A DNA stretch of 5,161 nt from NCBI GenBank assembly GCA_030621075.1, contig JAUXII010000109.1:1-5161 (forward strand), given 5' to 3'. Position numbers and translations under genes: made by a program. Source of the stretch: Lentimicrobiaceae bacterium (GTDB lineage: Bacteria; Bacteroidota; Bacteroidia; Bacteroidales; JAGONC01). Below the pieces are notes generated by a model. The model ran no database searches. It had not been told where the DNA came from and saw nothing but the letters and a program-made list of their open reading frames with translations. The stretch's first letter is position 1. Each line of letters begins with the position of its first letter. Positions 1 to 5,161 of the stretch are shown here, in pieces.

Positions 1-441
1 ACCTTTTTCACCTGTCAGGCCAATAGTAACCATTTCTTCCTGACGAGCTACTGACAAGGCATTGAGAACATTTGGGGAGTTGCCTGAAGTTGACAATCCA
101 ATCAGAACATCTCCTTTTCTACCCTTAGCCAGTACCTGCCTGGAAAAAACCTCATCATAGGAATAATCATTAGCTACAGCAGTAAGGGCTGATGTGTTTA
201 CGTGCAGCGCCTCAGCATACAAAGGTTTCCTGTCGTAATAAAACCGACCGGATAACTCCGCGGCAAGATGCTGGGCATCAGCTGCGCTACCACCATTTCC
301 GCAAAATAAGATTTTACCTCCGTTTCTAAAGCAATTTGTACATTCATCAATCACTTTTTGGATTCTTTCCAGCATATTTTTATCGGAAAGAAGGCGTTGC
401 TTAACCCCAATAGATTCTTCTATTGCATTTTTAATCTTCAT
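1..441 (-). CDS. gmhA: Phosphoheptose isomerase (sedoheptulose 7-phosphate isomerase), partial
   Basis: This cytoplasmic enzyme converts sedoheptulose 7-phosphate to D-glycero-D-manno-heptose 7-phosphate, the first step of bacterial nucleotide-activated heptose synthesis. I translated it by hand from the ATG at 441. The frame stays open for 147 codons to the window edge, so roughly the last 45 residues of a usual ~190-residue GmhA are missing, including the C-terminal catalytic histidine. Visible SIS-domain signatures are [16 protein letters not shown] at residues 47-62, where H58 and E62 match the metal-ligand and catalytic positions of the family, [13 protein letters not shown] at 91-103, and the phosphate-binding [11 protein letters not shown] at 115-125. 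It starts 13 bases after the stop of the heptose kinase gene and is surely in the same transcript. No strong Shine-Dalgarno is present, only an A-rich leader. The kinase next door fixes the substrate choice better than the SIS fold alone would. Confidence 0.93.
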   Translation of the reverse strand, partial: MKIKNAIEESIGVKQRLLSDKNMLERIQKVIDECTNCFRNGGKILFCGNGGSAADAQHLAAELSGRFYYDRKPLYAEALHVNTSALTAVANDYSYDEVFSRQVLAKGRKGDVLIGLSTSGNSPNVLNALSVARQEEMVTIGLTGEKG

Positions 442-454
442 TTGATCTTTTTTT

Positions 455-1477
455 TTAAAAAGTCCATGTAGTTAACCCTGTAGAAGTAAAATCGTATCGA
501 AGGGCTTTTCCATTGAACTTTTCTAATGCGTTAATAACATTTGCCCTGCTATTTCCAGGACAGTAGAATATCATAAACCCACCTCCTCCGGCACCGGAAA
601 TCTTTCCTCCTGTAGCGCCGGCATCAAGCGCTGTTTCATAAATTTCATCAAGATAATTATTGGTTATGCCTTCAGCCATTCTTTTCTTATTCTGCCAGCC
701 AAAGTCCAAAATCTCACCTACTTTATCAAACTCCCCTTTTAACAAGGATTCTTTCATCCGAAAAGCTTGTTCTTTGATCATATGCATTGCCTCAATGGAC
801 TTTTCATTTTTTTCGATCAGGTTTCTTTTCTGCATTTCAATAATCCTTGAAGAGAGACGTGAGGTTTCTGTATTATACAATAAAAGATTTATGGAGAGTT
901 CATTCAGGTAAGAATCACGAATACGAAGTGGGTTTACGATCACTTTATTGCCTTTATAAAATTCCATGAAATTCACTCCACCAAATGTAGCAGCATATTG
1001 ATCCTGCTTTCCACCAGCCATCTTCAAATCAATCCTTTCAATTTCATAAGCAAGCTTTGCAATATCATATTCACCCAACGGCAACTTCAACCATTCTGTA
1101 AAAGCGCCTAATATGGCAACCACCAACGTTGAAGATGATCCCAGGCCTGATCCCGGCGGTGCATCTACATGTGTTGTCAATTCAAAGGATAGCGGCCTGC
1201 CCGTAAAATCACTAACTACTCTGTTGTATATTCCTTTATGTAAAGACACCCCATCATCGGGCAAGAGCCTTTTAACAGCTTCGCATTCAAAATAAATTTC
1301 TTTATCACTGGCACGGATAATTATTTTCCCATCATCTCTCGGCTCAATAGAGGCATAAGCATACTTATTAATGGTAGCATTTAAGATTGCTCCACCAAAT
1401 AAATCTGAATAAGTGCACAGGTCGGTGCCCCCACCTGCCAGGCCAATCCTCAACGGTGCTTTACTGCGTATTATCAT
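455..1477 (-). CDS. hddA: GHMP-family D-glycero-alpha-D-manno-heptose 7-phosphate kinase (HddA type)
   Basis: This 340-residue kinase is predicted to phosphorylate D-glycero-alpha-D-manno-heptose 7-phosphate at C1 with ATP, giving the 1,7-bisphosphate on the way to GDP-heptose. All three GHMP kinase motifs are intact: [14 protein letters not shown] at residues 6-19, the ATP-binding [11 protein letters not shown] at 107-117, and [15 protein letters not shown] at 288-302. The segment [16 protein letters not shown] at 155-170 is typical of the HddA and fucokinase branch, and its D159 is the likely catalytic base. The length is normal for HddA (about 340). The start is fixed by the usual [11 protein letters not shown] terminus, which makes the gene overlap the upstream glycosyltransferase by 17 bases in another frame and suggests translational coupling. 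The adjacent gmhA supports a heptose substrate. A fucokinase or another sugar kinase of the family is the main alternative, but no fucose gene is seen. Confidence 0.88.
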   Translation of the reverse strand: MIIRSKAPLRIGLAGGGTDLCTYSDLFGGAILNATINKYAYASIEPRDDGKIIIRASDKEIYFECEAVKRLLPDDGVSLHKGIYNRVVSDFTGRPLSFELTTHVDAPPGSGLGSSSTLVVAILGAFTEWLKLPLGEYDIAKLAYEIERIDLKMAGGKQDQYAATFGGVNFMEFYKGNKVIVNPLRIRDSYLNELSINLLLYNTETSRLSSRIIEMQKRNLIEKNEKSIEAMHMIKEQAFRMKESLLKGEFDKVGEILDFGWQNKKRMAEGITNNYLDEIYETALDAGATGGKISGAGGGGFMIFYCPGNSRANVINALEKFNGKALRYDFTSTGLTTWTF

Positions 1478-2633
1478 AAGTTAATTTCGTTTCCTCAAAA
1501 AGTTCATAAATGGTTTTGATCATACTATCCCATGAATACTTTTTCTTTTCTTCCTCAATATTAGAAACAAAGATATTTTCCTTTTCTTCTTTATAAAATT
1601 TATAAATAGCATCGGCAACTCTATCAGGTTGAGGAGGAACAACATAGCCCACTTTACCATCAGGAACAATTTCAGCCAATCCCCCAACATCAGTGGTTAT
1701 CATAGGCTTGTTAAAATGATAGGCAACTTGTGTAACACCGCTTTGTGTCGCTTCCTTGTATGGCTGTACAACCAGGTCAGAAGCGCAAAAATATTTTCCA
1801 ACATCACTGTTTGGGATAAAATCATTTAGCATTATAACGCGATCGGTAAGGCCATGCTGTTCAATAATTTGGTTATACGGTGCCGGATCAGTGTAAAACT
1901 CGCCTGCTACCAGTAGTTTTAAGGAATAGTCCATTAAACGCTTATCAGCAAATGCTTTTAATAAAATATCAAGGCCTTTGTAATCTCTGATAAAACCAAA
2001 AAATAAGATAAAATTCAGAGATTCATCCAGCTTCAACATTCGCTTTGCTTCTTTCTTCGAAATAATATCACCAAAATTATCATATAATGGGTGTGGGCAA
2101 TATTTTTTGGGTTTTTCTTTATCAAAAAACTCAAGATCTTTCATAACTGACCTTGACATAGTGATAAAAGCATGTACACTCTTAACGAAATAACTCGTTA
2201 ATAAACGATCGCTAATTTTACGCTCATGCGGAATAATGTTATCGGCTATGGCAATTATCCTGGTATGTTTGTTCGACTTAATTATCCTGGAGATCGAACC
2301 CAGACAAGGGGCCATGAATGGAATCCAATAACGAACAATGACCAGATCAGGCCGTAGCCTTCTCAACGCTCTGCCAACCTTGATCCAATTAAAAGGATTA
2401 ATAGAATTTACCGTAACTTTTATATCTAACCCTTCAGGAGCCAACTCTTCTGAGTACTGAGTTTTTCCCGGGAAAAAAATACCAGGATATTGTAGTTTAA
2501 AGGTTTGTATTTGAATGTCATCGCCATGATCAAAAAAAGCTTTCGCCAGTCGTTCATTATATGTGGCAAGCCCTCCTCCCCTTAATGGATAAGCTGAGCC
2601 AAGAATGACTACTGTCCTTTTCTGTTTTTTCAT
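1461..2633 (-). CDS. Glycosyltransferase family 4 (GT-B fold)
   Basis: This 390-residue protein is a retaining glycosyltransferase of the GT-B fold, probably cytoplasmic or bound to the inner face of the membrane. The N-terminal acceptor domain opens with VVILGSAYPLRGGGLATYNE at residues 8-27, the glycine-rich loop usual in GT4. The C-terminal donor domain begins near residue 207 with FILFFGFIRDYKGLDILLKA (208-227), followed by LLVAGEFY (240-247) and the nucleotide-sugar site LVVQPYKEATQSGVTQVAYH (287-306), then PMITTDVGGLAEIVPDGKVG (310-329). The usual E-x7-E motif reads E294-x7-Q302, a variant I recall from a recognised GT4 subgroup. No transmembrane segment is evident. Donor and acceptor cannot be read from sequence. 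Given the heptose genes directly downstream, a heptosyl or mannosyl transfer into a surface glycan is a reasonable inference. It follows the GT2 gene by 36 bases with no promoter seen between them. Confidence 0.9.
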   Translation of the reverse strand: MKKQKRTVVILGSAYPLRGGGLATYNERLAKAFFDHGDDIQIQTFKLQYPGIFFPGKTQYSEELAPEGLDIKVTVNSINPFNWIKVGRALRRLRPDLVIVRYWIPFMAPCLGSISRIIKSNKHTRIIAIADNIIPHERKISDRLLTSYFVKSVHAFITMSRSVMKDLEFFDKEKPKKYCPHPLYDNFGDIISKKEAKRMLKLDESLNFILFFGFIRDYKGLDILLKAFADKRLMDYSLKLLVAGEFYTDPAPYNQIIEQHGLTDRVIMLNDFIPNSDVGKYFCASDLVVQPYKEATQSGVTQVAYHFNKPMITTDVGGLAEIVPDGKVGYVVPPQPDRVADAIYKFYKEEKENIFVSNIEEEKKKYSWDSMIKTIYELFEETKLTYDNTQ

Positions 2634-2669
2634 CTGTATTAATCGAGTTTAGCTTGAAGGATACCCTCT

Positions 2670-3638
2670 TTAATCCATTTCCTGTGTAATACCGATCGTT
2701 TTTTCAATCAAATACCGGTTTCGTGTCGGGTTATTTCGCGACACCAACTCCGCAAGAAACCCTGTTAAAAACAGTTGGGTACCAATTATCATTGCAAAAA
2801 GAGAGATATAAAAATAGGGGCTATCAGTTATAAGAGTTGCACTAATTCCTTGATATACATGGTACAATTTCTGCACACCAAGCCAAAATGCCGCAAGAAA
2901 CCCCAGGATAAACATGATGGTGCCAATAGAACCAAATAAATGCATTGGCCGTCGTCCAAATTTAGAAATAAAGGTTATTGATAGCAGGTCCAGAAACCCT
3001 TTTATAAATCTTTCCATGCCAAATTTGGTAATGCCGTACTTACGCTCCTGGTGCTGAACTACCTTTTCCCCAATATTATTGAAACCAGCCCATTTTGCGA
3101 TAACAGGTATATACCTGTGCATTTCGCCATACACTTCGATATTCTTAATAACCTCTTTCCTGTATGCTTTCAATCCACAATTAAAATCGTGCAATTTTAT
3201 TCCTGACATACACCTTGTTGTTCCGTTAAAAAACCTTGAAGGCAACGTTTTACCCAACGGGTCATGTCTTTTCTTTTTCCAGCCGGATACCAAATCGAAA
3301 CCATCATCTTTTATCATACGATACAACTCAGGAATTTCCTCCGGGCTATCCTGCAGGTCAGCATCCATGGTAACAACAAGATCCCCTGCAGCTGCCATAA
3401 ACCCACGGTTTAATGCTCCTGACTTCCCATAATTCCTCCGGAATTTGATACCCTTTACAAAATCATGCTCGTTGGCCAACTCCTCAATAACCTCCCATGA
3501 AGCATCTTTGCTGCCATCATCAATAAAGATAACCTCGTAACTAAGAGAATGTTGATTCATAATCTTCGCAATCCACTCAGTTAGCTCTCTGAGCGACTCT
3601 TCTTCATTATATAAAGGGACGACAATTGAAATATCCAT
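2670..3638 (-). CDS. Family 2 polyprenyl-phosphate glycosyltransferase (DPM1/GtrB/ArnC-like), two C-terminal membrane segments
   Basis: This 322-residue enzyme is predicted to move a sugar from a nucleotide donor to a polyprenyl phosphate on the inner face of the cytoplasmic membrane, making a lipid-linked monosaccharide that outer-face transferases can use. The GT-A domain covers about residues 1-225: ISIVVPLYNEEESL (3-16), FIDDGSKD (38-45), the metal-binding DAD at 92-94 within MDADLQDSPEE, DFNCGLKAYR at 151-160, and the juxtamembrane stretch RKYGITKFG at 199-207 typical of this branch. Two hydrophobic helices follow at about 232-256 and 275-299, then a short basic tail. This is the layout of GtrB and ArnC-type enzymes. 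The start matches the family N terminus. It begins 11 bases after the DUF4199 gene, with no promoter between. The sugar is unknown; glucose, mannose or another hexose are all possible. Confidence 0.92.
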   Translation of the reverse strand: MDISIVVPLYNEEESLRELTEWIAKIMNQHSLSYEVIFIDDGSKDASWEVIEELANEHDFVKGIKFRRNYGKSGALNRGFMAAAGDLVVTMDADLQDSPEEIPELYRMIKDDGFDLVSGWKKKRHDPLGKTLPSRFFNGTTRCMSGIKLHDFNCGLKAYRKEVIKNIEVYGEMHRYIPVIAKWAGFNNIGEKVVQHQERKYGITKFGMERFIKGFLDLLSITFISKFGRRPMHLFGSIGTIMFILGFLAAFWLGVQKLYHVYQGISATLITDSPYFYISLFAMIIGTQLFLTGFLAELVSRNNPTRNRYLIEKTIGITQEMD

Positions 3639-3649
3639 TAGTTAACTAA

Positions 3650-4198
3650 TTAATTAAGATCCTCTTTATAAGCACTGCTTTGCTTCTTAACAAAAGCAGA
3701 TACAATCAAAGACATTATCACAGCTATTATACCTCCAGAAATCATTTGAGAACGCAATTGTGCCTCAGGATTAAATTTATCTGCACTTTTCCGTATAACC
3801 TCATCAAGCTGCTCACCGGAAAGTCCCATGTTTTCCATCATCTCCACAAATTTCTCGAAAGATTCTGCTAACAAGTCAGGTTCAAAATATTTATAGAATA
3901 CAAATGAATATAAGGCCGAGATAACAAACCCTATTAACCCCATGATCAAGCCAGATAAAAAGCAAGTACTAAATGATATTTCCCCACCCAGCGACTTATC
4001 CCTGTATGCATTCATTCCCAGCAACATAACAACGATAACAATAGCAACATTAACCAGGAGGCTTAATGCCATGAAGCCAAAATTAAACATATCCACATCA
4101 AGGATATAGTATAAGAGGCTAATAACTATTAATATAGCTCCAAGAATTAACCCATAATACAACGAAGAACTGAAAAGTGATTTTTTTGTTGTTTCCAT
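3650..4198 (-). CDS. DUF4199 domain-containing membrane protein
   Basis: This 182-residue integral membrane protein has no known biochemical function. The overall pattern matches DUF4199, a family found mainly in Bacteroidota. Four hydrophobic segments are visible at about residues 12-34, 40-63, 76-103 and 150-170. Between the third and fourth lies a soluble, acidic, probably helical stretch (about 104-149) rich in Glu, Met and Lys. A short hydrophilic tail with KK and KED ends the protein. The motif LLGMNAYRDKSLGGEISFSTCF (split here as LLGMNAYRDKSLGG and EISFSTCF, residues 59-80) resembles the conserved core of the family. It is the first gene of the minus-strand unit, with a TAnnTTTG promoter 30 bases upstream. 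In Bacteroidota, DUF4199 genes often sit beside GT2 genes of this kind, so a role in handling or anchoring the polyprenyl-phosphate transferase is possible but unproven. Confidence 0.85.
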   Translation of the reverse strand: METTKKSLFSSSLYYGLILGAILIVISLLYYILDVDMFNFGFMALSLLVNVAIVIVVMLLGMNAYRDKSLGGEISFSTCFLSGLIMGLIGFVISALYSFVFYKYFEPDLLAESFEKFVEMMENMGLSGEQLDEVIRKSADKFNPEAQLRSQMISGGIIAVIMSLIVSAFVKKQSSAYKEDLN

Positions 4199-4227
4199 AA
4201 GATATTAATTTAAGTTAATTGGTAAAG

Positions 4228-4235
4228 CAAAGGTA
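4228..4235 (-). promoter_or_regulatory. Bacteroidota -7 promoter element for the glycan gene unit
   Basis: Read on the minus strand this is TACCTTTG, an exact match to TAnnTTTG. It would start transcription near base 4222, leaving a leader of about 24 bases before the DUF4199 ATG at 4198. I see no convincing TTG-type -33 element at the expected distance, so the call rests on the -7 match and its position ahead of the first gene of the unit. Confidence 0.7.
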
Positions 4236-4292
4236 ATAAACTTGGAATGATTAAAAAAATAAGATACAAGATGTTTAAGTACGGAAAATAAG

Positions 4293-4300
4293 TATCTTTG
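4293..4300 (+). promoter_or_regulatory. Bacteroidota -7 promoter element for the SRP RNA
   Basis: The sequence TATCTTTG is an exact TAnnTTTG match and ends three bases before the first paired base of the SRP RNA, as expected for a stable RNA whose 5' end is close to the transcription start. A clear -33 element is not visible; the upstream sequence is simply A-rich. The correct placement makes chance unlikely. Confidence 0.75.
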
Positions 4301-4302
4301 CA

Positions 4303-4402
4303 CGGGGTAAGTCTTATACGACCAGCTCCCGTTGAACTCCCCCAGGTCTGGAAGGAAGCAAGGGTAAATGGTTGAGCGGTGCGATATAAGTAGCTTACCC
4401 TG
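4303..4402 (+). ncRNA. ffs: Signal recognition particle RNA, small bacterial (4.5S) type
   Basis: This RNA of about 100 nucleotides binds the Ffh protein and helps deliver nascent membrane and secreted proteins to the SecYEG translocon. The hallmark is the conserved domain IV hairpin AGGTCTGGAAGGAAGCA at 4344-4360, with a GGAA tetraloop at 4350-4353, nearly identical to the E. coli 4.5S core. The rest folds as a long rod. The ends pair over nine positions (4303-4311 with 4394-4402, one G-T wobble), CTTATA at 4313-4318 pairs perfectly with TATAAG at 4385-4390, and CCGTT at 4329-4333 pairs with AGCGG at 4375-4379. There is no Alu domain, as is usual for the small type. A TAnnTTTG promoter lies just upstream and a run of T follows directly. 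The exact ends are inferred from pairing. Confidence 0.94.
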
Positions 4403-4410
4403 TTTTTTTT
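4403..4410 (+). terminator. T-tract ending the SRP RNA (intrinsic terminator)
   Basis: Eight consecutive T residues follow directly after the closing helix of the SRP RNA, whose 3' strand is CTTACCCTG at 4394-4402. The rod-shaped RNA itself supplies the stem, so this looks like an intrinsic terminator. How fully it stops transcription matters because the next gene starts only 18 bases later. Confidence 0.6.
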
Positions 4411-4428
4411 AGATCTATTTCAGTAATT

Positions 4429-5037
4429 ATGTTGTTAAAAATCCACCCGGAAACTCCCAGTCTCAGGCAAATAAAAAAAGTAGTGGACTGCCTGAACAGT
4501 GGAGGAATTATTATTTATCCTACCGATACAATTTATGGGTTGGGTTGCGATATTTTCAACAGCAAAGCCATCGATAAAATTGCAAGGATAAAAGGGATAA
4601 AAAAAGAAAAAGCAAATTTTTCATTTTTGTGCCATGATTTGAGCCATATTTCCGATTTCACAAAGCCATTTAGCAATCCGGTTTATAAGCTGATGAAATC
4701 CAGCCTTCCCGGACCATTCACGTTTATCCTTAATGGCAACAGCAATGTTCCAAGGATCTTTCAAAGCAAGAAAAAAACTGTCGGAATAAGGGTTCCTGAT
4801 AATAATATTATCCTGGAGATAATACGGGAACTTGGTAACCCAATCATGTCAACCTCTATTCATGATGATGATGAAATTGTTGAGTATACTACTGACCCGG
4901 AACTAATTTATGAAAGATATAAAGATAAAGTAGATATTGTAATTGATGGTGGGTATGGCGACAATCAACCTTCTACAATAATTGATTGTACTACAGATGA
5001 GGCAATTATCATAAGGGAAGGGAAAGGTGTACTATGA
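4429..5037 (+). CDS. YrdC/Sua5/YciO-family protein (YciO-like; threonylcarbamoyl-AMP synthase fold)
   Basis: This 202-residue cytoplasmic protein has the YrdC fold. The family's best-known job is making threonylcarbamoyl-AMP from threonine, bicarbonate and ATP for the t6A modification of tRNAs that read ANN codons. Visible family signatures are GGIIIYPTDTIYGLGCD at residues 25-41, LPGPFTFIL at 93-101, KTVGIRVPDN at 116-125, PIMSTSIH at 138-145, and PSTIIDCTTDEAIIIREGKG at 181-200. Two positions differ from TsaC/Sua5: the usual K-G-R reads K55-G56-I57, and the usual S-x-N reads S141-T142-S143. Together with the stretch FSFLCHDLS (64-72), this points to the YciO branch, whose role is less certain. 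The length fits YciO or YrdC, with no C-terminal Sua5 domain. The ATG at 4429 has no Shine-Dalgarno and no obvious promoter of its own, so transcription may read through from the SRP RNA gene. Confidence 0.88.
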   Translation: MLLKIHPETPSLRQIKKVVDCLNSGGIIIYPTDTIYGLGCDIFNSKAIDKIARIKGIKKEKANFSFLCHDLSHISDFTKPFSNPVYKLMKSSLPGPFTFILNGNSNVPRIFQSKKKTVGIRVPDNNIILEIIRELGNPIMSTSIHDDDEIVEYTTDPELIYERYKDKVDIVIDGGYGDNQPSTIIDCTTDEAIIIREGKGVL

Positions 5038-5085
5038 AATTTATATTTTCAGCTTCCAAATTATCAATTTCTAATTATTAATTAT

Positions 5086-5093
5086 TACCTTTG
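5086..5093 (+). promoter_or_regulatory. Bacteroidota -7 promoter element for tRNA-Lys
   Basis: TACCTTTG is an exact TAnnTTTG match located 17 bases before the first base of the tRNA, in the AT-rich spacer that follows the YciO-like gene. It is the same octamer as the minus-strand promoter at 4228-4235. A -33 element is not evident. Confidence 0.7.
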
Positions 5094-5110
5094 CAGCCCC
5101 TTAATAAAAA

Positions 5111-5161
5111 GATTCAGTAGCTCAGTTGGTAGAGCAACGGCCTTTTAAGCCGTGGGTCCCG
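5111..5161 (+). tRNA. tRNA-Lys (anticodon UUU), partial at the window edge
   Basis: The first 51 bases of a lysine tRNA are present. The acceptor 5' strand is 5111-5117. The D stem is GCTC (5120-5123) paired with GAGC (5132-5135) around the loop AGTTGGTA. The anticodon stem ACGGC (5137-5141) pairs with GCCGT (5149-5153), and the loop CTTTTAA holds the anticodon TTT at 5144-5146. The variable loop GGGTC is at 5154-5158, and the T arm is cut after three bases. A5147 is position 37, the site of t6A in lysine tRNAs. The 3' half and any CCA lie outside the window. Confidence 0.93.

Noticed and set aside
660..911. Plus-strand open frame of 83 codons opposite the heptose kinase
   Set aside because: Antisense to conserved kinase coding sequence, with low-complexity Phe/Ile/Ser/Cys-rich content and no family resemblance.
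978..987. Minus-strand TACATTTG, a TAnnTTTG match inside the heptose kinase gene
   Set aside because: It is deep inside coding sequence with no gene starting downstream at a suitable distance; such an octamer is expected by chance.
1113..1295. Plus-strand open frame of 60 codons opposite the heptose kinase
   Set aside because: It lies antisense to the conserved ATP-binding region of the kinase and has no start signal.
3079..3432. Plus-strand open frame of 117 codons opposite the GT2 gene
   Set aside because: It lies wholly inside a well-supported glycosyltransferase gene on the other strand, shows no recognisable motif and has no promoter; it is a shadow frame.
3680..3871. Plus-strand open frame of 63 codons opposite the DUF4199 gene
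   Set aside because: Shadow of the minus-strand gene, rich in Tyr, His, Leu and Arg without a motif.
5034..5081. Short plus-strand frame starting in an ATGA overlap with the YciO-like stop
   Set aside because: It encodes only 15 residues, running into AT-rich spacer just before the tRNA promoter; the overlap is most likely chance.
5062..5088. AT-rich near-palindrome TAATTATTAATTA after the YciO-like gene, as a possible terminator
   Set aside because: The stem would be all A-T and no T-run follows it; it overlaps the tRNA promoter, so I do not call a terminator.

Overview
The window looks like a chromosomal segment of a member of the Bacteroidota. Three matches to the Bacteroidota -7 promoter element TAnnTTTG lie exactly where promoters are expected. 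The genes lack strong Shine-Dalgarno sequences. A DUF4199 membrane protein sits directly upstream of a family 2 glycosyltransferase, an arrangement I recall from this phylum. The sequence is moderately AT-rich and densely coding. I cannot place it below phylum level with confidence.

Bases 1-4198 hold five genes on the minus strand that read as one transcription unit, in this order: a DUF4199 membrane protein (3650-4198), a membrane-anchored GT2 polyprenyl-phosphate glycosyltransferase (2670-3638), a GT4 glycosyltransferase (1461-2633), a GHMP sugar kinase of the HddA type (455-1477), and the phosphoheptose isomerase GmhA (1-441, cut by the left edge). Gaps are 11, 36, -17 (overlap) and 13 bases, and one good promoter lies at 4228-4235 ahead of the first gene. 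GmhA and HddA catalyse the first two steps from sedoheptulose 7-phosphate towards GDP-D-glycero-alpha-D-manno-heptose. With the two glycosyltransferases, the unit most likely builds a surface glycan or envelope glycoconjugate that contains heptose. The remaining steps (phosphatase GmhB, nucleotidyltransferase HddC) would be expected just beyond the left edge.

Bases 4199-5161 are read on the plus strand. A short divergent promoter region (4199-4302) leads into a small bacterial SRP RNA gene (about 4303-4402) that ends in eight T residues. Eighteen bases further on begins a YrdC/YciO/Sua5-family gene (4429-5037). After a 48-base AT-rich spacer comes another TAnnTTTG promoter, then a tRNA-Lys(UUU) gene cut by the right edge. 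The YrdC-family protein looks closer to YciO than to the canonical TsaC because two of the usual active-site signature residues differ.

No gap exceeds 300 bases. I saw no mobile element, CRISPR array, broken gene or clear undescribed system. The points most worth a second look are the heptose pathway coupled to glycosyltransferases, the YciO-like active site, and the SRP RNA gene sitting directly ahead of a protein gene that has no visible promoter of its own.
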